From Plutella xylostella (lineage: Eukaryota > Arthropoda > Insecta > Lepidoptera > Plutellidae), in assembly GCF_932276165.1 (NCBI RefSeq), contig NC_064012.1, positions 5,897,501 to 5,961,500 on the forward strand: DNA of 64,000 nt, in the 5' to 3' direction. This document shows, piece by piece, positions 22,842 to 33,552 of the stretch (positions are counted from its first letter, which is position 1; each line of letters begins with the position of its first letter). Made by a program: the position numbers and the translations under genes. The notes under the pieces were generated by a model. That model ran no database searches. It worked only from the letters and a program-made list of their open reading frames with translations, and was not told the origin of the DNA.

Positions 22842-25800
22842 AACTAATGCTATAAGCATCGGTGACCCCCAATGTGGTAATTCCCCAATCTGCGATTTTA
22901 TTTCGTGCGTAAACGATCAATGATAGAAGATTAAGTAATTGTATTTTAAATCCTCAGCCCTGCATTGATGATAAATTCTCACTTCGTCAACGCGTGAACA
23001 AAATGGGCTATAATTATGAAGAAGTATAAGCAAAAAATAATCAGATTGTTTTTTTTGTTGTTACTCGTATTGCACCATTAGCGTAGCAGGACTAAGCTTT
23101 ATGGACAACATACGGCAACATACATAACCGGACAACCCTGATGTAGGGTTAAATGAGAGATTATCTTTAAGTTAAGTACCTACCTATGATTTTATGTTTT
23201 GTACTTATATGGTGGGGTGTGAGGTGGAGGGTGTTGGCCGTGTCTGCCTTTCTAAGTATTTGCATCTAAATCCGTTTCAGGTTTTATTTGTATTTTTTAC
23301 TAAACAAAATACAGTTTCTGTCAATTTACGGTAGTTGCGAACTATAAATACATAAATACATGTGCTCACGATTGTAATTTGTAATCCCCGAAGGGGTAGT
23401 CAGAGGTCACTTTCAAGCGTGTCTGCTATAAGACGCTTCTGAACTATAAGCCCTATATTAGTCTATGCCCATAATAAGGCTTATACAGTATACGCTGTAA
23501 ATGATTTATTATTATACTTGTATAGGGTCTGAAAGCATTGTAATTCAACTTTATTAAATAAAACACATAGCTCTAAAACTAATTAACCTAGTACCTATAA
23601 ATATAATAATATCATAAAACTACCTAAATAAGATTATATTGATTTTAAAAAAATGCGATTTTCAACTACCGAACCTAAACTATATCAAAGCGACCTCCTC
23701 TTATCGTACCTAGCTCAAAGGTTCCCATAATGCTGGTTGCATTACCTCTCTGAATATCCAGCCAGGGAGACTATTTAAGCCAGGCTGTAAATGATTTATT
23801 TTAGATTAGACCTTAGAATATTGTGTTTTAGTTTTCCTATAATTTATAAACTTATCTACTTCTAATTTAATTCAGTTGACTAGAAGGTACCTACAGAATA
23901 TTTTACACGTTCATTCAGGCTCTTTTAATAATCTTGTCATAATAAATGTCATTTTTGTAGATAACATGATCTTTTAAATGTTTAGATATAGGTAATCAAA
24001 TGAATCACTCAACAATGTAATGTTCAGATAACAGAGTAGGTAAATAGGTACCTAAACATATAGATGTTTCTATTGCAGATGTAAATGAGATAAGTATTAT
24101 TATTTTAGTAAAAGAGTTACTGTGTACTGATCTTTATCTTTATGATAACTTTTCTGCTTCGATATAAAAATAAATAATAAATAAGTACACACGCCAAACT
24201 TTGTTTATCTTAGCGGTTAGGGTGCCTAATAGGATATCTAACTGGTTAGCGTATATTGATGTTGCTAAATAATTTAGTAGGTATCATGCCGGATGGTGAT
24301 GCGAAAGTGTAAATTAGATACATTTTTATTTACACTCGTGTTGTAGCTAAATGTTATAAATGAGCTGAATCAGCCGGATGTGCGGTCCCGTAGTTAATGC
24401 ATCTAATTAATATTTTATATAGGTGGCTTTTAAAACTGCTGTTTGTAATTAAACAGTTTAGGTAATGATGTTTTTTATAACTCTGTTTCGTATAAATTAA
24501 CAGCTTACAGCACCTAACAAATATCTCGAGTGCCTCTTTGTAATTTAATACTCATTAATTAATGAGAAATTCAGTTAAGTACATAATCTTAAACTGAGAA
24601 TATTAAAAGGCATGGGTCGGTTATAAACGTCGATAAACTATTTGATGAGCTTTCCTTATTACTTCCATGGCTTTCCTCCAATAGCAACGCCGCATTAATC
24701 GAGAATAGTGATATGTTATCTACATCGATAGCGGACCGTACAGCCGGTCAAGGTTTTGTAGTGTTTAATGTAAAACAATGAAAGTTTACGTTTTCCTACT
24801 GTTATGGGAAACTTAAACGAAACTTTTGACATTTGGGAAACTTATGAAATTATTAAGTTTGAAGAAACTATAGTATCTTAAGGAACCCTAAAAGGTTAGG
24901 AAACTTTTTCGCTTGTTGGAAATTTTATAAGTTAAAGATTACAGTTTGGCCAATAAACTATTGTATTTACTTATAATACTGATAATATTGTTTGCTGATA
25001 CATTTTATTGCTTTTGTCGATATCTGCCAGCCAATTCGGCACCGCTCGGGGGCAACCCCACGATTTTTTTAACCAAGACAGAAAAATAGGGATATTTTTT
25101 ATTAGTTTTTCATGTGAGGTAGCGCGGGACCCCCCTCCAGCCCAACCGATAACCTTAATCAGGTGATCGTTTGTGTTAGCTGGATTAAGAAGACCGAGGC
25201 TTACGTAGAATACCTATGTTGTCGGTAGAGATCCTTATCCCATGTGGCCCATGTCCAGCAGTGGACATATATAAAGTAGGTATAGATACTTAGTTACATC
25301 ATGCCGTATACATAGGGAAAGCTGGAAAGCGCTTGCTTTGCCGAACCGGCGGGCGCAGAACCATCCAGCGCTACTGTTTCTAGACTTATTTCTATATGAA
25401 GGTACGGCTAAACATTGTTTTAAATAAGTACCTACATAGCAGGCACAATACTGCATAATGCGTTTGACTTTACTGCAGTTTTTATATCGTGCTACATGGA
25501 TTAAGTACTTTATTGGAAGAGGTATTAAGATAATCCCGTAATTACCTGATTAAAATGTTCAATTGCCTACTAATCATAGCTAAATAGGTAGGTATATCAT
25601 ACCTAATACTTTATCATGTACCTACTTACCTATAGTTACAAAAAGTACGTACTTAACTTACCCTTTAGGTACCATAATGTTTCGTTAACTTTTAATTTAA
25701 ACAATATCCAACCTAAACATGATAAATTTTAGTAAAACGGCAAACATTACTCACTACAAATATTAAACGTGACATAATATACGGTCACATATAATTTTAT

Positions 25801-26400
25801 TACATACTTACATGTTGGTATAGAGACACGAAATTTAAGTGGCAAAATAGCATCATCTGTGCCGACAGCGAGCACGCCGGGATCGCGTGCGCCCGCGCAT
25901 TTCGGAGACAAGAAGTTATCAGCCATTATCAAAATTATCGGTTAAAACAACGCTCCGTTGATAACCGCTCCAAGGCGATGAATACTCCGATAAATTGGAG
26001 CTAAAACAGCGATCTCGAGTGCTTTACTCCACATAATAAAGGCCGCAAGGCTATCAAAACATTACGAAAATTACTCACTTATCAGTCAACCTCAGCTTAA
26101 GACTGATTTTAAGTTGGATCGTTTGGTAATAATTAGGTACAATAGATTTTGATAGGTAGTTTGATAACATTTGTGGGGTTTTCAAGATTGTTGTTGCGAT
26201 GCGGAGGACCTTCTAATGTTAACGAAGTTAATAAAACACGTTAAATAAAATGATGATGACAAATTTGTATACTTGTATAAGTAGGTAATTGAAGTACTTA
26301 CTTAACTATTACATAATTTAAACAATCGTATACATTTCGACCGGCTAATTTTATCATGAATTTTTAATGAACCAATATTAATCGTTGTTCGAGTAATATT
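22842..26400. other. intergenic DNA, no gene supported
   Basis: Near 25225-25270 a short 'cccatgtccagcagtggaca' fragment recalls the RTE 3' ends elsewhere in the window. At 25855-26040 a GC-richer patch holds several GATA-type motifs (TTATCAGCC, TTATC, GATAACC, GATAAATTGG). Nothing codes for a recognisable product. Confidence 0.5.
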
Positions 26401-26600
26401 GATTTTGACAGGGACCGCCGCAGGGCACAGTGGTTAGTGAATCTGAGTGCTGTGCTGAAGGTCTCGGGTTCGATCTATAGCCTCCTCCGGGTGTGAATAC
26501 CTATATTTGTATTGTGTTATATCTCCAACACTCCTAACAAGCGTGGAGTTTATGGCAAAAAAATAACCCTCCAGTCTTTTAGGAGGCCCTATTATTGCAG
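26401..26600 (+). repeat. tRNA-derived SINE
   Basis: An A-box-like 'gcacagtggttagtgaa' (26426) and a B-box-like 'gggttcgatct' (26466) are spaced about as in a tRNA. They are followed by a tRNA-unrelated body and a 'gaaagaaagaaag' tail at about 26618. This is the usual structure of a polymerase III retroposon. Confidence 0.6.
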
Positions 26601-26682
26601 TGTTTTTGGCGTTTTTTAGAAAGAAAGAAAGAAGATGTTTCCTAATCTAACCTACTTTGTACTTTGTGGTATGTTATATGTG

Positions 26683-26712
26683 GTATGATATATATATATA
26701 TATATATATATA
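26683..26712. repeat. (TA)n microsatellite
   Basis: An uninterrupted TA dinucleotide run. A second run lies at 26936-26968 and a TCTA tetranucleotide run at 26879-26898, so this short area is rich in simple repeats. Confidence 0.85.
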
Positions 26713-26925
26713 CTTATGCTATACCTACTTTGTACTTTGTGGTAGATAGAAAAAAAATACTTACAAACCCTGTTCATAAAATATATATGCTTTAAGCGAT
26801 AAGACCGCCTTTTGTACATAGTTTATAGTATTTATGTTATGTAAGTTTCTTTTATGTCTGTGTGTACAAATAAAGAATATTCTATCTATCTATCTATATA
26901 TAAAAGTTTCTTTAATAAATAAAGA

Positions 26926-26935
<10 letters not shown>

Positions 26936-26968
<33 letters not shown>
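26936..26968. repeat. (TA)n microsatellite
   Basis: A second long TA run, preceded by an A-run. It is probably the decayed tail of a retroposon. Confidence 0.85.
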
Positions 26969-26972
<4 letters not shown>

Positions 26973-27254
26973 TTCTTATAAGTATTTCAATAAGTAAATA
27001 ACAGGCACTGTATGAATTGCATTGAGATAAGAAGTATCTTAGGAAAAAATAAATGGCTCTTGTTTACAAAACCATTAGTAAATGTGTCGTTTATTAAAGA
27101 GGCCGATTATGATAAGTGATTACCAATATTACTCATTGTTCCATCTTTCATAGCAATAAGTAGATCCCTATCCACAGTCAGACAATGCTAACTTCGCAAC
27201 GGGTAAAATATAGTTTAAAGTCACAAGTACCACGTCAGCGTCAAAGTCAGTGAG

Positions 27255-27415
27255 TCCATTAACATTTAGGGAGCTCACCATCCAGCAGTGGACTAGCGTG
27301 GTGGGAAATAGTCCAAGCCTGGGTAGAGAGTTTAGACCTTGAGGGGATATGGAACAGTCAGGTGCATGCGTGCGTACAAAACCCTATACATAGAGAATAG
27401 AATAGAATAGATGCT
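27255..27415 (+). repeat. partial SINE-like repeat
   Basis: It shares 'cagtggactagcgtggtggg', 'aaatagtccaagcc', 'gaggggatatgg', 'caggtgca' and the end 'agagaatagaatag' with the copy inside the Harbinger intron (5260-5392). The tRNA-like head is missing, so it is 5'-truncated. Confidence 0.6.
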
Positions 27416-28473
27416 GCCTACATAGGAACAATTTACAGTGGTCAATAGGTCATCAGTCAGACTATGCCACCACCACAACGTCGTCTCTTTCGAAATCATA
27501 GATTCAGGGGGCCGAAAGGCATCCCAGCCCATACGTGTGTTTAAGAAAAAAAATGTACTTAGCTGATGCCTACATGTACAGTACAAGGTAACATGCGCAT
27601 AGGACATTCGTGACGTTAAGTGCTCTAGAATTATTATTATACCTAGCTTAGTACCTCTAACCTTATATTCTAGGTACCTGCATGGGATGCACGCAGTACA
27701 TAATGTAATGATAGTGCACTTATTGTCAATTACTATGATTTGCGGCGAGTTAGCTGTGATACGTACGAGTACCTAGGGAGGGCTATGTCAATGTAGTAAA
27801 ATCTGGATCTAGACCGAGATTTATGAGATCAAAGAGGCTATATTATAGGTAATCTAAAAAAAACTTTCTAGATATAGCACTGAGGACCTACTTCTACTAT
27901 CTATTTATGGTGTCCCATGACACGGTGGCGGCGGCGATGCCACATGAAGGCATCTTAAATATTGTAAGTAAGGAGGACATTTTACTGAAAGAAGACTTTA
28001 TTTTTAATTTGACACTAAGTTTAGGTTTTATATGGTTTTATATATACTTTGGTAAGTACATAACTACATAGTTAACTACCTACTTTATTTATTTTGTCTC
28101 GTGACATTTTGAAGCATTTATAAATAAACTTCTTGGTTCATTGGTTCCAAACGTTTATGAATTGTGACTAAGTGAAGTGGTGATGTGTTTTCTCATTAGA
28201 TTTAAATCACTGGTTATTAAGGCTGTAACTACAGCTAATGAGTATACCGACCAACAGTTGAAAAATAAATCCAAGTAAGTACGTCTAAGTATACGCGTGA
28301 GAGGCAAGTCGTACCTAACTAGTAAGGGGAAATAACTTCCAAATTTTAACAGAGAAAAAATATATAAAAGCGGTCATATATAAGTATCTGCCGAAGAACC
28401 GTGCGTGGCCGTTAGAGCCTGGGGTAGATAAGTTCCACGGTAATGACCAGGATTCCATCATATCCACATCATA
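27416..28473. other. intergenic DNA, no gene seen
   Basis: Mostly AT-rich sequence without coding features. The boundary of the TIR element follows at 28474. Confidence 0.55.
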
Positions 28474-29479
28474 ATATCTCGACATCAGAACCAAGAGGGC
28501 CGATGTCCACTTTTTGCGAAAATCACTTTTTAAGAGATCTTTTATCAGTTTTTTGTCCTCTTTCTTTTAGTCTAACTCACATATCTCTATCTCTTTTCGT
28601 TCAAAAGTTCAATTTCTTAAAAGTGGTCGCATATCCACAGTACACTGGAACCATACAGACTGTTTATAATTTCAGACGTTATGGCTGTACAAATATCAAA
28701 ATAATGTTATTTTTTACGGTCGGTTGTAAACAACAGTCCAGAAGTACTTGCAAATAGTTGGTCTCATATCAATAACGTACCCTTTTGTCCAACTAAATAT
28801 CACTTCTATGCGGTCACATTTTCACATCCGACCTTATGGTTCGAAACATATTCAGTTAAGTTCATAAAACCCCGAATTAAAAAGAGACAGCACTAGTTTT
28901 TTCACAGAGTATGAACGAGACAAAGCATAATACCATCAAAAACATAACTTGGAAAAAGCCTCGCAAGCGTAAAAAAAATTGTGAGTTTCACGTACTTAAT
29001 ACCAAGTAAGTTTATTTTATCAGTTTCTACTGAAGGGTTCTCCTATTTCAAGTTATAAGCAAAAATCTTATAAGTCTTAAATAATTAGATTGACTTGAAA
29101 ATCGCATGAAAACACTATATACCTCACAACTAATACATATTTATGAGTTTATTAAATCACATTGCTTAGTGCGATTGCCAATTCAATCTGGTAGATAGGT
29201 AGAAAATGTCTCCACCTACCTACCTGATTGACTTACTTTAAGTAATAAGCCCACCGATTTTACTTATCCTTGTTGTGAGATATATAGAATTCCTTATTTA
29301 TTTATTTATTTAAGACATACAAGATTTTTATATTTAAATGGTCCCTACGGTACGATACTTTCAAAGAAGCCGTACGCTTCTGAGGTCTTGGGATACCTAA
29401 ACATGCAGATAGGAAGGAGGATAAATATTAAAGTTGCAATTTCCTTTTTCAAAATAGGCGGCAAAGGAAGCAGAAGTGT

Positions 29480-30830
29480 TCAGAATTTCTATCTTTAAGG
29501 TTCGTCTGTCTGGCTGGTGAACTACAAATTCTACAAGCGAGTGAATTTTCTTCTTCAGGGATTCACTCCTTGCCCGGGCCTTCAGCTCCTCAGCCTTCCG
29601 GGTGCCTATTCAGTCAGGTGGCATGCGGCCGCTTAATTCTCAGGACGCCGGCTTAGCTCCCGATGAATGTTGTCCGGTTCGGTGGATAGACTCAGGGAGC
29701 CGTTTCGTCGGCTGGTGCCAACAGTAGGAGCTGGCAAGGATAGGGTCTGCATTTGTGAGGCCGGTCATTGGTACTGGACTGAGGCCTTACCTTGGGCTGA
29801 GGTAGTGAAGATGTTTGTGCGGCCTATTCTAGGCGGGATCTTACATGATACGCGGCGACGGATCACAAACTCCTTTACCGACTTGATCTTGTGGTCGCGG
29901 GTGATGACGTCAATTCTAACGTACCATTCAGCCCCGACGATAGTCCTGAGAGTCAGGTTTTGCTGTACCTGGAGCCTCTTATTGCAGTTGGTCAGAAACG
30001 CATGTATGTATGTTTCAAAGATCCCCAGCTTCGTGCGCAGTAGGAGTCGGGAAGCCAACATGGGACAGAGCATAGCCCGTGCGGCCTTCGCCTGGTAGAC
30101 TGTGTTGACCGCTTGCACACTCATGGTGAGCGTGCGCTCAATCGTCACCCTCAGGTATATTTGACTGAGTTGATTGACTGAGGATCTTCAGACGACGAAA
30201 TTACTTCGGGGTTGCAGCTTCTTAGCCAGCGTGCAGGTGCGGCTGGACAACATCGCAGTGCCCACTTTGACCACCATGCACCACTTTTCCAGCCATTCCG
30301 GCAGGTGATTCAGTTTTTGATACGGCCAGGTTTGCTTTCTGAGATGAGACGAACTACACACTTTTAGCCAATAAAACCACGTCGTCTCCACACTTGCTCG
30401 CCAGTGTTAGGATATCGTCTGTTTAGGCCACGTAGAGTCAGGCAGCTGCCCTGAGGAACTCTAGATCTTGCGCAGGGTGGAGTCGACGTACTAGACAAAA
30501 ACGTAGAAACAGCGTTCGTCCACGAATGAATTAAGCCGCTGTCTGCACAATTGCCACGTTGCTGGTCATCTGAGGCAACTTGTACAGCAGTTCCGCATGC
30601 CACACACGATCGAACGAATGTGTTCGGTCCTTGTAGCGTTCAAAGCCATAAGATGCAGGAAGCGCTCAAGCTGCAGCGTTGTGGACTACTGTGGAAACCA
30701 AATTGCTCCGCACGATAGCGTGATGGAACGATAGCTTCACGGGTATCGGCAGTCCTTTCTGGTTATCGGTAGGACGATGATTTTCCTCAGTTTCCAGTCC
30801 AGTTAGTCCGAGGAAATGTTCTAGGCCTTT
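29480..30830 (-). pseudogene. decayed jockey-type reverse transcriptase
   Basis: Minus-strand frames encode the C-terminal part of a jockey-clade reverse transcriptase. The segment at about 30100-29850 reads 'AKAARAMLCPMLASRLLLRT', then 'NKRLQVQQNLTLRTIVGA', then 'WYVRIDVITRD' and 'IKSVKEFV', which is the family's thumb region. An upstream piece around 30480-30420 still reads 'RVPQGS' and is followed by frame changes. The 5' part is missing or unrecognisable. The copy sits inside the TIR element at 28474-31730 and must have inserted after it. The local base composition is GC-richer than the host element. Confidence 0.75.
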
Positions 30831-30999
30831 ACTAATGAATTTACAACAGCTTGTCGATAAAAGCGTATTTTTTCTAAAGATTTCCTAGTGCAATACGGTC
30901 ATAAATATAACTAATTAATGCTGGCAATGATGCTACCTCTCGCCCGTTTTCTTTTGGACCACGACTTACAGGGCCACCATTTGTTTTTGTCGTTTTATT

Positions 31000-31480
31000 C
31001 TTTATACATACCTGTTTAACAATTCAAAACCTTCAAACATTTATAATTTCAGAACCAAAGAGTCGTATATAACACACATTTGGGTCTTTTGTTTCATTTT
31101 CTTGAATATAATAAATAATTTCAGAGCCAAAGAGTCGTATATTACACAAAATTTGGCCATTTGTTTCATTTTCTTGAGTATAATTTTATTTAAATTCGAA
31201 CCAAATAGTTATAAATAAATGTATACCGTAGTTATTTTTTATTTTTTAGAGCCATTGAATCATATGTAGACATATGTAAGCCAAAATTCAACTTAAATAC
31301 TATTTTCCCCGAACCATACAGTCTGTTGTTATAATAGGTATAGGGAATTTTTTAAAGTGATATTCTATTTTTTGAACCAAAAGGTCCGATGTTAACAACG
31401 GCTTTGATTTTTGGTCTAGTGTTTTTAAAATCTTTACAGCCGTAAGGTCTTTTATTGACGTGAGCCTTTAAGTTACTATT
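31000..31480 (+). repeat. degenerate subterminal motif array
   Basis: Variants of a roughly 20-bp motif recur at intervals of 60-100 bp: 'agaaccaaagagtcgtatat' (31051), 'agagccaaagagtcgtatat' (31123), 'gaaccaaatagtt' (31197), 'gaaccatacagtctg' (31309), 'gaaccaaaaggtccgatgt' (31374) and 'agccgtaaggtc' (31438). The terminal repeat itself contains 'agaaccaagagggccgatgt'. The first two belong to tandem units of about 77 bp. Looser versions occur inside the left end ('gaaccatacagactg', 28648; inverted 'accttatggttcgaaac', 28831). I infer transposase-binding sites. Confidence 0.55.
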
Positions 31481-31730
31481 TACAGTCGAAAAATGGGGCT
31501 GATATCCATACTCAAAGACACAAAACTTGATTTTGTCGCTAATATAGCATAGGAATTGTTTTCAAATGAAACGATTTTCTATTTTCATTAACTAGCCGAG
31601 CGAAATAATGTATTTGGACTCGAAAACAAACATCTGTGTTTGTTTTATACTGATTTAAAAGTTTATTTTAGCTCTACTGAAAAGTTGCAAAAATGGACAT
31701 CGGCCCTCTTGGTTCTGATGTCGAGATATG

Positions 31731-32558
31731 TATAATAGTCAATGTGTAACTAATAACTTAAAAAACTAGTAGAAATGGTTTATTTTTATTTGGCGCAACT
31801 GGAACGCATTTTTGTGAGTGCCTTAAGATGGCCTTAAGTTGTTTACGAGGTAACCATTGATGTGGAAGAAGGAACCTACTCAGTTAAGTAGGATGGAATA
31901 TGTATGTCCCATAAAATATTAATGAACCACCCACGAATCCTACTGTCTCCTACGGGGGTGTAGGTATATCAGCTATGAGATTCCATACAAAATTTACATC
32001 GATGACGCTACGATGAATTACTTTCAGAACCACTTAGCACTGACCAGTCTGCTCGATATTTCTTGTACCTACGATCCTTCAGAGAAACCCAGAAAATAGC
32101 TCATTCCATAGCGTCCTGAATTCCTGAACTATCATAGGTAATTAACTTACCTAATGAAATGAAGTAGGTAAATAATTATTTAGTTGTAGGTAGGTACAAA
32201 TCGTGACCTAGATGGACTAGATAATCCTCTTCAACACTTTCCGCAGCTACTCACAGTGTTGCCCTTGTCCTCTCCTTGCAATATGAGGATAACACTTATC
32301 AACTTGTCTACCTAGCTACTTCTGTACCAGATATCCTTATTTTAGCTTAATTTAACATAACAACAAGAAATATTCTACCTTTAATAAACTCCTGTTTATT
32401 AACGGTAAAATATTTCCAGGCCAGGATGTTATTATAAGTATTTTATATTGTTCTTTTTTTATTTGTAAAATATATAGGTAGTTTAGTATAAGTAGATTTG
32501 TTTTATTATATTTTGTGCAAAAGTACTTAAATATTACTTTAAAAATAAAATTGGCAAC
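31731..32558. other. intergenic DNA, no gene seen
   Basis: AT-rich DNA. The minus ORF at 32693-32352 has no recognisable content and partly overlaps the LTR. Confidence 0.55.
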
Positions 32559-32563
32559 AAAAC

Positions 32564-33501
32564 TGTTGAGGACAGCAGTGGACTGAGCGGAATAAAAGAA
32601 AAACCGTTTCGATTCTACTCTCCTCAACAAGAGGAATTTATTTACACAATCACACGGAACACAAAGGTTAACACAAATACAAGAAACAGGCATAAAAGGT
32701 TCACTAAAGGACGAGTGTCCATATCACAGTTCGTAATCACTTTCACTTAGTCACTGTTCTCTATACTGGTGTCACGGGGAGGGCGGGATGCCGGCTCGAC
32801 CCGTACCGTGGATTCGTGAGGGCTGCGGGGAGCGGCGGTGGTTACCGGCTCGACCCGCAGCAGCGGCGTCGGGGCCACGGGCGTGGCGTCGGGGCCACGG
32901 GCGTCGTGAATGTCAACGACGAGCGACGGGTGTCGCGGTAGCAACAACGGGCGTCGCTGCTGGACCAGACGGGTGTCTGGAGAGGGGCTGCGGGGAGCAG
33001 CGGTGGTTACCGGCTCGACCCGCAGCGGGCGTCACGGTGGAGGCGACGGGCGTCGCGGTAGCAGCGACGGGCGTCGCTGCTGGGCCAGACGGGTGTCTGG
33101 AGTAGCGGATGCTACCTCCCGCGCGAAGTCTGCTCCCTGGCTCGGATTTCGGCGGGGTGACTCAGGGAATCGAGGATTCGCCTTCGTCGGGGTTCCTTCC
33201 TTACGGTCGGAGTCACGCAACCATGTGCGGAAAAAGGGGAACGCGGAGGTTCGACCCTTTTGGGTGCCTTCCTTGCGGTCGGCGGAGGTGAGCTTGCTAG
33301 CTTGCGCTGAGCAGAACTCTGAGTCGAAGCGAGGCTAAGACTGACAATACAGGGAAAATGGGCCTGTATTTATACCTGAGACCAATAGGCCTCCATTGTT
33401 CTCGACTCGGGAGAGGCGCGCTCATTGGTCAAGCGCGCCGTGCGTGGGTGCGAGGGAGCGCTGTGCGTGCGAGCAGGATGGATAGCTCGCTGTCCGCAAC
33501 A
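32564..33501 (-). repeat. LTR (3' LTR in element sense)
   Basis: It carries the AATAAA polyadenylation signal on the minus strand (complement of 32637-32642), about 70 bases before the LTR edge. A GC-rich internal region at about 32815-33105 is a two-unit imperfect tandem repeat: 'gggctgcggggagc', 'ggtggttaccggctcgaccc' and 'agacgggtgtctggag' each recur. Confidence 0.9.
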
Positions 33502-33520
33502 GTCTCCCCCCGGCGTATAT
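33502..33520 (-). other. polypurine tract of the LTR element
   Basis: Immediately next to the LTR the minus strand reads GCCGGGGGGAGAC, the expected plus-strand primer for reverse transcription. Confidence 0.7.
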
Positions 33521-33552
33521 GAAATGAGCCTTCTTTGGAGGACAGCGAGGAA

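Larger units (their letters stand above)
28474..31730. mobile_element. unclassified TIR DNA element, 3.26 kb
   Basis: Both ends carry an inverted repeat of about 45 bp (left ATATCTCGACATCAGAACCA, then AGAGGGCCGATGTCCA; the right end is the complement with few differences). The outer ATAT reads the same on both strands, so it may be part of the end or of a duplicated AT target. No transposase can be recognised. Variants of the terminal motif recur inside both ends (see 31000-31480), and a decayed jockey-type insertion occupies the middle. I cannot assign a superfamily. Confidence 0.65.

Noticed and set aside
29667..30098. 143-codon plus ORF
   Set aside because: It lies antisense to the recognisable jockey reverse-transcriptase remnant.
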